A stretch of 64,000 nucleotides of DNA from Bacillota bacterium (GTDB lineage Bacteria > Bacillota_I > Bacilli_A > RF39 > UBA660), in NCBI GenBank assembly GCA_023430885.1, contig JAEYYH010000015.1, positions 54,215 through 118,214 on the forward strand, given 5' to 3'. This document shows, piece by piece, positions 18,132 to 27,018 of the stretch. A model generated the notes under the pieces. It saw only the letters and a list, made by a program, of their open reading frames with translations. It had not been told where the DNA came from and ran no database searches. A program made the translations under genes and the position numbers. Numbering within the stretch: the stretch's first letter is position 1; every line of letters begins with the position of its first letter.

Positions 18132-19106
18132 ATGATAACAAATAAAGTAAAAGATGGAATAATAGGTTTTGTTATTGGAGATGCCATGGGCGTTCCAAAC
18201 GAATTTAAAAGTAGAGAGCATTTAAAAGATAATTTAGTTACTGAAATGAAAGGTTTTGGATCACACCCAGTTCCAGCTGGATCATGGAGTGATGATAGTT
18301 CTATGCTTCTAGCTACTATTGATTCAATAATAAATAAAAATGAAATAGATAATAAAAATATAGCCGATAATTTTGTTTCATGGGTTAAGGATGCTAAATA
18401 TACGCCATTTAATTATGTTTTTGATATAGGTAGTACTTGTCTAAAAGCTATAACTACTTACAAAGAAACAGGAAATAATCCTTCTAAATGTGGATTAGGA
18501 AAAATTAATGATAATAGTAATGGTTCACTTATGCGCATACTTCCTATAGCCTATTATGCTTATTATAAGCAATTAACAGATAAAGAAATATTGAAGTTAG
18601 TAAAAGATGTTTCAGCGATAACACATAAGCACGAAATAAGTGTACTTGGTTGTTATATATATGTCAGGTATGTTATATGTTTATTAGGTGGTAAAAGTAA
18701 AGAAAAAAGTTATAATATGATAAAAAAACTAGATTATTCTTCTTTTAAAGAATCATCAGTAAAGGCGTATGAAAGACTTTTAAAAAATGATATTTCTAAA
18801 TTAAGACTAAATGAAATTAATTCTTCAGAATATATTGTTGATACACTAGAAGCAACAATATGGTGTTTTCTTAAGTCTAATAGTTATGCTCAGGGCGTAA
18901 TTGCAGCCATTAATTTAGGTGATGATACTGATACTATTGGAGCCTTAACTGGTGCTATTTCAGGCATTATGTACGGATATGATAGTATCCCTGACGATTG
19001 GACTAATAAGCTATTAAAGCTAGATTATATTTTAGAAATGGCTAATAAATTTGAAAATGTATTAAAAGAAAAAAATTTAAATAAACAATTAGCTTTGAAA
19101 ATATAA
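18132..19106 (+). CDS. ADP-ribosylglycohydrolase family protein
   Basis: The metal-binding motifs of the DraG/ARH family are present: GDAMGVPNEF at the N-terminus, GSWSDDSSM near residue 55, and GDDTDTIGALTGAISG near residue 260. These enzymes remove ADP-ribose from proteins, nucleic acids or small molecules. The length of 324 residues fits. The ribosome site is AGGTGG. No ADP-ribosyltransferase partner lies nearby, so its target is unknown. Confidence 0.92.
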   Translation: MITNKVKDGIIGFVIGDAMGVPNEFKSREHLKDNLVTEMKGFGSHPVPAGSWSDDSSMLLATIDSIINKNEIDNKNIADNFVSWVKDAKYTPFNYVFDIGSTCLKAITTYKETGNNPSKCGLGKINDNSNGSLMRILPIAYYAYYKQLTDKEILKLVKDVSAITHKHEISVLGCYIYVRYVICLLGGKSKEKSYNMIKKLDYSSFKESSVKAYERLLKNDISKLRLNEINSSEYIVDTLEATIWCFLKSNSYAQGVIAAINLGDDTDTIGALTGAISGIMYGYDSIPDDWTNKLLKLDYILEMANKFENVLKEKNLNKQLALKI

Positions 19107-19149
19107 AAAAAGAAGAGTGTTTAAAAAGAGCGTTGATGTTCTTTTTTTG
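19107..19149 (+). terminator. Probable Rho-independent terminator
   Basis: An imperfect stem (AAAAAGAAGAG...TGTTCTTTTTTT) with T-run stands between the glycohydrolase and yibE-like genes. Confidence 0.5.
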
Positions 19150-19176
19150 ATGTATAATTATATAGGGAAGTGAAAT

Positions 19177-20253
19177 ATGAAAAACAAAAAGAAAAGATTA
19201 TTTGCATTACTATTCATAATAGTTATATTTACTAGTTTAATTATCTTCTCATATAATAATGACTATATATATAAAGATACTATAATGAAAATAACTAAAA
19301 TAGAAGTAATAGAAAATTCAAGTAATACTAATACTTTAGGTTTAGAAGAAGAGTATTATCAAAAAGAAATAACTGGTGTTATTACAAATGGTAAAGATAA
19401 AGGAACTACTAAAGTCTTAGAATATGAGGAATCTTACTCATCAGTCGTTACTGAAAAGTATAGTGTTGGTGATAAAGTTTTTATAAGTAATAATAGCATA
19501 GATGGTCTAAAAAGAGATAGTTATATCGCAATTATGATTTCAATATTTGTTATTTCTATATTTATCGTTGGTAATTTTAGAGGTCTATTAGCATTAGTTA
19601 GCGTACTTTTAAATACAATTATTTTTTGTCTTGGTTTAGACTTGTATTTTAAAGGAATAAATTTATTATTGCTATGCACTATTGAAGTAGTAATATTTAC
19701 AATTCTTTCTTTAATATTAGCAGGAGGAAAGAATAGAAAAACATATACTGCGATTATTTCTACATTAATATCATTAACAATTTTATTTATTATGTCAATT
19801 TTTGTAATTAATATTACTGATTATAAAGGTATTAATTTTAATGAGATCAGTTTTTTAACTGTACCTTTCAAAGACATAATTATAGTAGAATTAATGATTG
19901 GTGGTTTAGGAGCAATAATGGATGTTGCTATAACAATGTCAGCTTCTATATCTGAACTAATTGAAAAAAATAATAAAATATCTGATAATGCTTTAAGAAA
20001 GTCTGGTAAAGATATAGGTAAGGATATTATGAGTACAATGATTAATGTACTATTTTTTACCTATTTATGTAGTGGGCTTCCAGTATTTGTTTTGGCCTTT
20101 AGGAATGGATTTTCTTTTTATAATTATATAACTACTAATTTTTCATTAGAAATAGCGAGATTTTTAGTGGGAAGTATTGGAATAATATTAACTATTCCAA
20201 TATCAAAGTTTATTGCGATTAAGTACTTAAGAAGAGGTGATGTTAATGAATAG
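19177..20253 (+). CDS. YibE/F family membrane protein (first of pair)
   Basis: It has an N-terminal signal anchor, a ~90-residue extracellular beta domain (ITGVITNGKDKGTTKVLEYE) and about seven C-terminal membrane helices, which is the YibE/F layout. The motif GGLGAIMDVAITMSASISEL is characteristic. The function is unknown; in other Firmicutes the two subunits are also adjacent. It overlaps its partner by 8 bp. Confidence 0.88.
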   Translation: MKNKKKRLFALLFIIVIFTSLIIFSYNNDYIYKDTIMKITKIEVIENSSNTNTLGLEEEYYQKEITGVITNGKDKGTTKVLEYEESYSSVVTEKYSVGDKVFISNNSIDGLKRDSYIAIMISIFVISIFIVGNFRGLLALVSVLLNTIIFCLGLDLYFKGINLLLLCTIEVVIFTILSLILAGGKNRKTYTAIISTLISLTILFIMSIFVINITDYKGINFNEISFLTVPFKDIIIVELMIGGLGAIMDVAITMSASISELIEKNNKISDNALRKSGKDIGKDIMSTMINVLFFTYLCSGLPVFVLAFRNGFSFYNYITTNFSLEIARFLVGSIGIILTIPISKFIAIKYLRRGDVNE

Positions 20254-20995
20254 CATTCTTACGTTACTGATGTTTATTCTCTTGGTATGGATAGGTGGTA
20301 AAAGAGGATTAAAACTTTTTATATCACTTGTTATTAACTTTATTATTCTAATGCTCACTTTTTATTTTATAGCTTTAGGATTTAATCCAATCGTTATATC
20401 ATTAATAGGTTGCTTAATTATTACTTATATAATTTTATATTTTGTAAATGGCGAAAACATTAAAACTAAAGCATCGTTAATATCGGTAATTATAGTTTTA
20501 CTTATATTAGTAGTATCAATATTTATAGTTACAACATTAACTAAGATAAGTGGTTTTGGTTATGAATCATATGAAGAAATAAATATGTTTTCTTATGATG
20601 TAGATTTAAATTTTACAGATGTATCTATTGCACTTATATTAATTGGTCTTATTGGCGCAACAGTTGATACTTCGGTAGCAATTTCAGCTGCACTTTATGA
20701 AGTACACCAAAATAATAAAAACTTATCTAAAAAAGAACTATTTTTATCAGGTATTACCATAGGAAAAGATATATTAGGTACAACAACTAATACTTTGCTT
20801 TTTGCGTTTTTAGGCGAATTTTTAACATTACTAATATGGTTTAAAGATGTTAATTATTCTTTATTAGATATTATAAATAATAAAACCTTTTGCGCAGAAT
20901 TTATCAAAATATTATTTAGTGGCATGGGGTGTATTTTAGTTATACCAATTACCGCCATAATTGTATCTAATAAAATAACCAAGAAAAAAATTTAA
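20246..20995 (+). CDS. YibE/F family membrane protein (second of pair)
   Basis: This is a shorter paralogue without the extracellular domain, with ~7 membrane helices and the motif GLIGATVDTSVAISAALYEV that mirrors the partner's. Upstream in-frame GTG and ATG codons lie over the ribosome site AGAGGTGATG, so the ATG at 20246 is preferred. The overlap with the first gene suggests a two-subunit membrane complex. Confidence 0.87.
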   Translation: MNSILTLLMFILLVWIGGKRGLKLFISLVINFIILMLTFYFIALGFNPIVISLIGCLIITYIILYFVNGENIKTKASLISVIIVLLILVVSIFIVTTLTKISGFGYESYEEINMFSYDVDLNFTDVSIALILIGLIGATVDTSVAISAALYEVHQNNKNLSKKELFLSGITIGKDILGTTTNTLLFAFLGEFLTLLIWFKDVNYSLLDIINNKTFCAEFIKILFSGMGCILVIPITAIIVSNKITKKKI

Positions 20996-21054
20996 TAATA
21001 AAATGAATAAATAGTCTCTTTTTATAGCAATATACTATGAAAGGAGATTTTTAT

Positions 21055-21831
21055 ATGGCACGCCATAAGGTAGAAATTATAGGCGTGAATACTGCGAATA
21101 TTAAAGTACTTACTAGTGATGAAATGACTGAACTTTTTAAAGCAATGCAAAATGGTGATGTATTTGCTAAAGATGATCTAATTAATGGTAATTTAAAATT
21201 AGTATTATCAATACTAAGAAAATATCAAAATAGATGTGATAACATGGATGATCTATTCCAAGTAGGATGCATTGGTCTAATCAAAGCTATAGATAATTTT
21301 GATTTATCTCATGAAGTTAAATTTAGTACTTATGCTGTACCAATGATAATAGGTGAGATAAAAAGATATTTAAGAGATAATAATAGTATTAGAGTTTCAA
21401 GATCAGTAAAAGATTTAGCTTTTAGAATTCTTCGTATGAAAGAAGAATTATTAACCACTAAAGGAAGAGAACCTACTATAAAGGAGCTTGCGGGTGCTTT
21501 AGAAATATCTGAGTATGAACTTGCTAATGCACTAGATTCAATGAAAGACACAATAAGTATGTTTGAGCCTATTTATAATGATGGTTCTGATACTATATAT
21601 TTATCTGACCAATTAGAAGATAAGAAAAATAAGTTATATGATATAGAAACTAAAATATCATTAAAAGATGCCTTAAATAATATTAGAGAAAAAGAAAAAT
21701 ATATTCTTCTAGAAAGATTTATATATGGTAAAACACAAGTAGAATTAGCAGAAGAATTAGGAATTTCTCAAGCTCAAATATCAAGGCTTGAAAAAAGTGG
21801 TATAGATGGAATTAAAAAGCAAATCCTTTAA
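21055..21831 (+). CDS. sigG: RNA polymerase sporulation sigma factor SigG
   Basis: This is the late forespore sigma factor. The N-terminus MARHKVEIIGVNTANIKVL is the SigG signature, followed by region 2 (DDLFQVGCIGLIKAIDNFD), region 3 (REPTIKELAGALEISEYEL) and region 4 (GKTQVELAEELGISQAQISR). The length of 258 residues is normal. The ATG at 21055 follows AAAGGAGA; the longer ORF start is a chance codon. ylmC follows, as in B. subtilis relatives. Confidence 0.95.
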   Translation: MARHKVEIIGVNTANIKVLTSDEMTELFKAMQNGDVFAKDDLINGNLKLVLSILRKYQNRCDNMDDLFQVGCIGLIKAIDNFDLSHEVKFSTYAVPMIIGEIKRYLRDNNSIRVSRSVKDLAFRILRMKEELLTTKGREPTIKELAGALEISEYELANALDSMKDTISMFEPIYNDGSDTIYLSDQLEDKKNKLYDIETKISLKDALNNIREKEKYILLERFIYGKTQVELAEELGISQAQISRLEKSGIDGIKKQIL

Positions 21832-21842
21832 TTTGCTTTTTA
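21815..21842 (+). terminator. Rho-independent terminator after sigG
   Basis: The stem AAAAAGCAAA/TTTGCTTTTT flanks the sigG stop codon. Confidence 0.8.
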
Positions 21843-21891
21843 TTATATGTATTATTATTAGTAATATGAATAATATTATATAGGTGATAAT

Positions 21892-22134
21892 ATGAGACTG
21901 TCTGAATTACAAAATAAAGATATTATATGTGTTAATGATGGTAAAAAAATAGGAAATATCATTGATATTAATATTGATAATAATGGTAAACTAGATAGCC
22001 TTATAGTAGAAAAAAGTAAATTTATAATATCAAGATTTAGTACAAGTAATGAAATAGAAATTAAATGGATTCAAATTGAAAAAATAGGGGAAGATGTTAT
22101 TTTAGTCAATCTTAATCTAACTAGTGAAAACTAG
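21892..22134 (+). CDS. YlmC/YmxH family sporulation PRC-barrel protein
   Basis: This 80-residue protein has a PRC-barrel pattern (MRLSELQNKDIICVNDGKKI, IGNIIDINID) typical of YlmC/YmxH, small sporulation-associated proteins of unclear role. It follows sigG with a GGTGAT ribosome site, which is the usual neighbourhood. Confidence 0.9.
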   Translation: MRLSELQNKDIICVNDGKKIGNIIDINIDNNGKLDSLIVEKSKFIISRFSTSNEIEIKWIQIEKIGEDVILVNLNLTSEN

Positions 22135-22141
22135 TTTTTAT
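22119..22141 (+). terminator. Rho-independent terminator
   Basis: The stem AACTAG/CTAGTT over the stop codon is followed by T residues. Confidence 0.65.
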
Positions 22142-22169
22142 TATGTTATAATTAAACTACGGTGATAAT

Positions 22170-23090
22170 ATGAAATACAATGAAATGCAAATGAATATAA
22201 TATTTGAAAAATATATTAAATTTGTTGATGATTTACCATATAACTATATCGATAACATTAAAAATCTTTTATATATTATAGTGCCTGCTTTTATGTTGAA
22301 ATATGGTCTTGATAACGAAAGAACTATACTAAATACTTTTAAAGATGTAAGGATACTCATTAAAGAAGGTTCTAACAAAAGAGTACAAGCTTTCTATAAA
22401 AGTATTCCTGTAAAAGACGATAATGATATAGAATTACATAAATTTATAGTTCTTCAAAATTATCATGATAATAGTTTAGTTGAACTACTTGATAATTTAG
22501 TTCATGAGTATAATCATGCCTTGAACTCAGAAAATAAAGAAATAAGTTATAAAGAAAATAAAATGTTTATTAGAACCGGCTTAAGCTATATTATATATGA
22601 TAAGGATACTTTAGAATTTATATCTAAAGATAATAATTACATATTAGAAGAAATACTTAATACTAAAGAAACAGAAGAAATAATAAATATAATTCATGGT
22701 TTTTTAAATTATAAATTTGATAATAAGAAAATCAGTACTGCTTTATATTTTATTGATAATCATATTAAAGATAAATACTCTTCTGAATCATATAGATTAG
22801 AGACTTTCTTTACCAAAGATTTAACTTCTAATCGAACATTTATGACAACATTGTCAAAATTAAGAATAAAAGGTGCTATAGAAGATATTGATTATTGGTT
22901 TGATAATATAACTGGTGTAAAAGGAAGTTATAAAAATTTAGTTAGCATAATTGTAGAAGTAACTGATATTAAAAATAAAGAACCAAAATGGATTTTCGGT
23001 AAGAATAAATGGAAAAGACATATTAATGAATTATATAAAAATGCTTTATCCATTATTAATACGTTTAACAATAATTGTAATTATAAATAA
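22170..23090 (+). CDS. HExxH-motif hypothetical protein (zincin-like)
   Basis: This soluble 306-residue protein has LVHEYNHALNSENKEI near residue 110, an HExxH motif with a Glu downstream, and no signal peptide or membrane segment. It is the second cytosolic HExxH protein here (see 5959), of similar length and motif position, so the two may be distant relatives. The ribosome site is GGTGAT. Catalytic activity is inferred from the motif alone. Confidence 0.6.
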   Translation: MKYNEMQMNIIFEKYIKFVDDLPYNYIDNIKNLLYIIVPAFMLKYGLDNERTILNTFKDVRILIKEGSNKRVQAFYKSIPVKDDNDIELHKFIVLQNYHDNSLVELLDNLVHEYNHALNSENKEISYKENKMFIRTGLSYIIYDKDTLEFISKDNNYILEEILNTKETEEIINIIHGFLNYKFDNKKISTALYFIDNHIKDKYSSESYRLETFFTKDLTSNRTFMTTLSKLRIKGAIEDIDYWFDNITGVKGSYKNLVSIIVEVTDIKNKEPKWIFGKNKWKRHINELYKNALSIINTFNNNCNYK

Positions 23091-23124
23091 TGGATATGAT
23101 ATAATTAGAACGTGGTGGTAAAAA

Positions 23125-24126
23125 ATGAAAAAATATTTTAAATATATATTAGCTTTTATACTTGTTGTAGTATTTATAGTATGCGGTTATTTATCTTTTT
23201 ACAAAAAAACTAAAGAATATAGTAAAAACTTATTTTATATGGATACTTATATAAACGTTAAATTTAGTAGTAATATAGGTGATACTAAAGCTAATGAAAT
23301 ATTAGATGGTGTAGATTCAATATATAATAAATATCAAATACTTACTGATACTTATAATACTGAAAGTAATATATACTATATAAACAATAATAATAGTGAT
23401 GATGAAGAATTAACTATTGATAGTGATTTATATGATATGTTAAAGTTAAGCTTAGAATGGTATCAAAAAAGCAATGGTAAGTTTAATATTAATATGGGTA
23501 ATGTAATAGCTGTATGGAAAAAATATAGAGATGCTGAAACTGGCATTCCTACATTAGAAGAATTAAAAGCTAGTGGTTCTATTGATATTAATGATGTAGT
23601 TTTACTAGGAAATAATAAAATCAAAAACACTAAACCAAATATAGATTTAGGAGGAGTTTCTAAAGGCTATACTACTGGTAAAGTTGCTGATTATTTAAAA
23701 GCAAATGGTATTAATAATTTTATTATAAATGCTGGTGGTAATGTTGTTGTAGGTGAAAACGCTACTAAAGATTATTATAGCATTGGGATTGAAAACCCTG
23801 AGGATACAAGTGATATTTATCAAGTTGTTAAAGGAAATAATATTGCTGTTGTAACAAGTGGTGGTTATGAAAGGTTTTATGAATATAATGGTGTAAGATA
23901 TCATCATATAATAGACCCAGATACATTGCTTCCTGCTAATAATATGCTTAGTGTTACAATAGTTGCTAGTGATTCGGGATTAGCAGATATACTATCAACC
24001 ACATTATTCCTAATGAAACCAGAAGAAGCTATTGATTTTGTTAATAGTTTAGATAATGTTGAAGCTATTATTTATGTTAATGCCAATACTATTTTAAAAA
24101 GTGATGGATTTAGTAACTATGAATAA
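23125..24126 (+). CDS. apbE: ApbE family FAD:protein FMN transferase
   Basis: This extracytoplasmic enzyme attaches FMN to Ser/Thr of exported redox proteins using FAD. An N-terminal signal anchor (YILAFILVVVFIVCGYLSF) includes a Cys that might be a lipobox. Conserved motifs are MDTYINVKF, IDLGGVSKGYTTGKVADYL, INAGGNVVVG and HHIIDPDTLLPA, the last with the metal-binding region. The length of 333 is normal. It overlaps the NusG-II gene by 8 bp and leads a three-gene flavin/redox module. Confidence 0.94.
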   Translation: MKKYFKYILAFILVVVFIVCGYLSFYKKTKEYSKNLFYMDTYINVKFSSNIGDTKANEILDGVDSIYNKYQILTDTYNTESNIYYINNNNSDDEELTIDSDLYDMLKLSLEWYQKSNGKFNINMGNVIAVWKKYRDAETGIPTLEELKASGSIDINDVVLLGNNKIKNTKPNIDLGGVSKGYTTGKVADYLKANGINNFIINAGGNVVVGENATKDYYSIGIENPEDTSDIYQVVKGNNIAVVTSGGYERFYEYNGVRYHHIIDPDTLLPANNMLSVTIVASDSGLADILSTTLFLMKPEEAIDFVNSLDNVEAIIYVNANTILKSDGFSNYE

Positions 24127-24481
24127 ACAAGATCTTATATTAATAACCGTAATTCTCCTAATAGTAGGTTCTATTGGTTTAATATTTAAACTAACCGAAA
24201 AAAAGAATGTTAGTAATGCTCTAGTGTATTATGAAGATAAACTTGTTTTGACTATTGATCTAACTTTAGAAGAGCAAGAATATGTTGTTGATGGTTATAA
24301 TGGTCCAGTTACTATTACAGCAGGTAGTGGCAAAGTAAAAGTAGAAGATGAAGATAGTCCGCTTCACTTATGTTCTAAACAAGGATATATTAGTAAATCA
24401 TATGAAAGTATTGTATGTCTTCCTAACAAGATAGTAATTAAGTTAGAAGACGATTCATCATTAGATGCAATAGTAAAGTAG
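24119..24481 (+). CDS. NusG domain II-containing membrane-anchored protein
   Basis: It has an N-terminal membrane anchor (LILITVILLIVGSIGLIF) and an exported ~80-residue beta domain with VDGYNGPVTITAGSGKVKVE, LCSKQGYISKSYESIVCLPN and two Cys, the NusG_II fold. Such proteins often lie between ApbE and a Gx transporter. The ATG at 24119 is inside the apbE end; the earlier ORF starts lack a ribosome site. Confidence 0.85.
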   Translation: MNKQDLILITVILLIVGSIGLIFKLTEKKNVSNALVYYEDKLVLTIDLTLEEQEYVVDGYNGPVTITAGSGKVKVEDEDSPLHLCSKQGYISKSYESIVCLPNKIVIKLEDDSSLDAIVK

Positions 24482-24488
24482 GTAGTAT

Positions 24489-25010
24489 ATGGAAACAAAA
24501 AAATTTACAAGATTATCACTTCTATTAGCTCTTTCAGTAGTACTTAATTTAATTGAATCTGTTATTCCAATATTTAATGGCGTAATACCTGGTCTAAAAT
24601 TAGGTTTAGCTAATATTATAATATTATTTGTTCTTTATAATTACTCTTTAAAAGATGCTCTATATTTATCAATTTTAAGGGTCTTCTTAGTTGGGATTCT
24701 TAGAACTGGATTATTTAGTGTATCTTTCTTCTTTTCTTTAGGAGGGGCCTTCTTAAGCATAATTATGATGTACATAGCAAAGAAGTTTACTAAACTATCA
24801 ATTATAGGAATAAGTATTATAGGATCATTCTTTCATAGTTTAGGTCAGATAATAGTAGCATGTTTTATGGTTGAAATGACAAGTATGTTATATTACTTAC
24901 CATTATTACTATTATTTTCTATTCCAACCGGGATAATAACAGGAATAATTACTAAAGAATTAATAGGTAATTTTAAAGAATTAGATAAAAATTCTGAAAG
25001 TTATCATTAG
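24489..25010 (+). CDS. Gx transporter family protein (COG4769, formerly heptaprenyl diphosphate synthase component I)
   Basis: This 173-residue membrane protein has ~5 helices. The motif VIPGLKLGLANIIILFVLY and the following helix pairs match PF07456, an ECF-S-like family. Together with ApbE and NusG-II it forms the usual flavinylation-linked redox module; the electron donor and acceptor proteins are not in this window. Confidence 0.88.
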   Translation: METKKFTRLSLLLALSVVLNLIESVIPIFNGVIPGLKLGLANIIILFVLYNYSLKDALYLSILRVFLVGILRTGLFSVSFFFSLGGAFLSIIMMYIAKKFTKLSIIGISIIGSFFHSLGQIIVACFMVEMTSMLYYLPLLLLFSIPTGIITGIITKELIGNFKELDKNSESYH

Positions 25011-25013
25011 AAC

Positions 25014-25042
25014 TTGCATTTATTTAAAATATATGTTATTAT
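25014..25042 (+). promoter_or_regulatory. Promoter of the free-standing RNA at 25049
   Basis: TTGCAT (25014-25019) and TATTAT (25037-25042) are separated by exactly 17 bp. The predicted start is near 25049. Confidence 0.7.
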
Positions 25043-25048
25043 GTATTA

Positions 25049-25262
25049 GAACTTGGGTGGCGGCTATATATAGTGTAGTTGTCCGGAACTTAACCCACAG
25101 TTCTTTTATTTGGATTTAACTCCGTAATAAGAGTAGTAGAAGTGTCCTATTAAAGAAGAGCAGTATTGTAACTATAACTCTAAAGCTTTAATTAGGCGAT
25201 AAAAGCAGAAATATTGGTAACAGTATTTCTAAACTAAAAAGAACCAGTAAGGTTCTTTTTTT
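25049..25262 (+). ncRNA. Unidentified structured small RNA (~214 nt)
   Basis: It has its own promoter and a terminator (AAGAACC/GGTTCTT plus T7, ~25239-25262) and no ORF. The 5' part folds into a long hairpin: AGAACTTGGGT (25048-25058) pairs with ACCCACAGTTCT (25093-25104, one bulge), enclosing CGG/CCG pairs. Another stem is AGAAATA/TATTTCT (25207-25213 with 25224-25230). The sequence has a higher G+C content than its surroundings. It stands between two convergent genes, so it is not a leader. The size would suit 6S RNA, but the strong 5' local hairpin argues against it; I do not recognise the family. Confidence 0.65.
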
Positions 25263-25287
25263 GTTTATTTATCAAAGGTTATTTTTG

Positions 25288-25992
25288 TTATTTTACTATA
25301 GTACCTATTGTTTCACCCTTAACAGCTTTAAGTAAATTTCCTTTTTGATTAATATCAAATACAAGTATAGGTATATTATTATCCATACATAATGATGTAG
25401 CTGTAGAGTCCATTACATTTAATTTTCTATTAAGAACTTCAATATATGTTATTTCATCAAATTTAGTAGCCGATTTATCTTTCTTAGGATCACCAGTATA
25501 TACTCCATCAACATTAGTAGCTTTAAAAATAATATTTGCATTTATCTCAGCTGCTCTTAAAGCTGCAGCAGTATCAGTTGAGAAGAACGGACTACCTGTT
25601 CCACAACCAAATATTACTATTCTACCTTTTTCCATGTGACGAGTTGCTCTATTTTTTATGTAAAATTCTGCTATTTGACGCATTTCAATACCTGTTTGAA
25701 CTCTAGATTCAACTTCTAATTGTTTAAATGCGTCTTGAAGTGCTAAAGCATTCATTGTTGTAGCAAGCATTCCTATATGATCAGCTGTACATCTATCCAT
25801 ATTAGCATTACTTCTACCGCGCCAGAAATTACCACCACCAACAACAATACCAATTTCAACACCAAGTTTATGGCATTCTTTAATTTCATCACAAATACTA
25901 AGAACAGAATTAAAATCTATACCTTTACCATCACTTCCTGATAGGGTTTCCCCACTTAATTTAAGCAATATTCTACTATATTTTGCTTTCAA
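25288..25992 (-). CDS. pyrH: Uridylate kinase (UMP kinase)
   Basis: This enzyme phosphorylates UMP to UDP in pyrimidine synthesis. The amino-acid kinase motifs are complete: RILLKLSGETLSG, IGIVVGGGNFWRG, FKATNVDGVYTGDPKK and MDSTATSLCMDNNIPI. The start is TTG at 25992, 7 nt after AAGGAG; the longer upstream extension of the ORF is not protein-like for this family. The 234-residue length is normal. Interestingly frr and tsf, its usual neighbours, are absent; it is isolated and convergent with the RNA gene. Confidence 0.95.
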   Translation of the reverse strand: MKAKYSRILLKLSGETLSGSDGKGIDFNSVLSICDEIKECHKLGVEIGIVVGGGNFWRGRSNANMDRCTADHIGMLATTMNALALQDAFKQLEVESRVQTGIEMRQIAEFYIKNRATRHMEKGRIVIFGCGTGSPFFSTDTAAALRAAEINANIIFKATNVDGVYTGDPKKDKSATKFDEITYIEVLNRKLNVMDSTATSLCMDNNIPILVFDINQKGNLLKAVKGETIGTIVK

Positions 25993-26148
25993 AATAACAT
26001 CTCCTTTACAATTTTGTATTAAAATTATTATATCACAGAAAGAAGTGAAATATTTATTAAAATATTTTAAAATTTTCAACAGGCTATTTAACCTTTAAAA
26101 ATAAAGGAAGAGGGGATATATAGTTCTTAATATATGTCTACTTTACAC

Positions 26149-26176
26149 TTGACATTTGACACAGTAATAGTATAAT
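26149..26176 (+). promoter_or_regulatory. Promoter of the XRE-type gene at 26197
   Basis: TTGACA (26149-26154) and TATAAT (26171-26176) are separated by 16 bp. A tandem TTGACA-like copy lies 2 bp downstream. Confidence 0.75.
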
Positions 26177-26196
26177 TATTATAGGTGGTGTAAGAG

Positions 26197-26991
26197 ATGA
26201 ATAAATTAAATGACATTTTACATGAATTAGGAATTTCTAAAGTTAAATTAGCAAAATTTTTAGGTGTTTCTAGACAAATGATATATAATTATTTAGAATT
26301 AGATGATTTAAATAAATGGCCTAAAGACAAAAAAGTTTTACTTCTTAATTTATTAGGAATAAAATCACCAGAAGAAATGGATTCTATTAAAATAGATACT
26401 GATTATATTCTTGATGTTGAGACAAGATTAAACAGTTTAATTGATAATACTTCTGAAAAGAAGGTTACAGTTAATGGTGAAAAACAAGTATTTAATGATT
26501 TAGGTAAAAAACAAAAAGAATTAATTATTAATATTATAGATCTAATGAAGGAAAGACTTGAAGATCCTAATGATATGGAAGCTTTCTATACATTCAAATA
26601 TATGTATAATTTTATGCAATCAATTGATTCTTCTAAAGAGCTAAAATACATTCTTGGATATGTAGCTAAAGCTACTGGCTTTGTTAAACCACTTGAATTT
26701 GTATTTAATGAAGAAGAACAATTTATATTTGAGAGTATAATGTATTCTGCTATGGTATTATACAATAATGGTGGAGCTTCTAAGTCAAAGATTGCTGAAT
26801 CACATAAAAGATTCGTAAATCAAATTGAACATAAAATAGAAGATAAAATGAGTAGAACCCTTGAACTTAATACTGTTAAAGTACAAGCATTAAGAGAATT
26901 AGGATATACTACAGTTAATGAATCAAATGCTGCTGAAGTATTTGAAAAAATAGCTGAAATTCAATCAAGAAAAATCACTAATATAAGTTAA
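26197..26991 (+). CDS. Helix-turn-helix (XRE-like) protein with unknown C-terminal domain
   Basis: An N-terminal helix-turn-helix (ISKVKLAKFLGVSRQMIYNY) is followed by ~200 residues of mainly helical sequence without a known domain. The strong promoter, AGGTGG ribosome site and own terminator make it a single-gene unit. It is probably a DNA-binding regulator. The C-terminal part may be a sensor or oligomerisation domain. Confidence 0.75.
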   Translation: MNKLNDILHELGISKVKLAKFLGVSRQMIYNYLELDDLNKWPKDKKVLLLNLLGIKSPEEMDSIKIDTDYILDVETRLNSLIDNTSEKKVTVNGEKQVFNDLGKKQKELIINIIDLMKERLEDPNDMEAFYTFKYMYNFMQSIDSSKELKYILGYVAKATGFVKPLEFVFNEEEQFIFESIMYSAMVLYNNGGASKSKIAESHKRFVNQIEHKIEDKMSRTLELNTVKVQALRELGYTTVNESNAAEVFEKIAEIQSRKITNIS

Positions 26992-26992
26992 A

Positions 26993-27018
26993 GAGAGTTA
27001 TTTTAATCTCTCTTTTTT
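26993..27018 (+). terminator. Rho-independent terminator
   Basis: The stem AAAGAGAG/CTCTCTTT is followed by T residues. Confidence 0.8.

Noticed and set aside
25049..25262. A T-box or riboswitch leader for pyrH
   Set aside because: pyrH is on the other strand and convergent; the RNA ends with its own terminator, and no T-box or known aptamer motif is visible.
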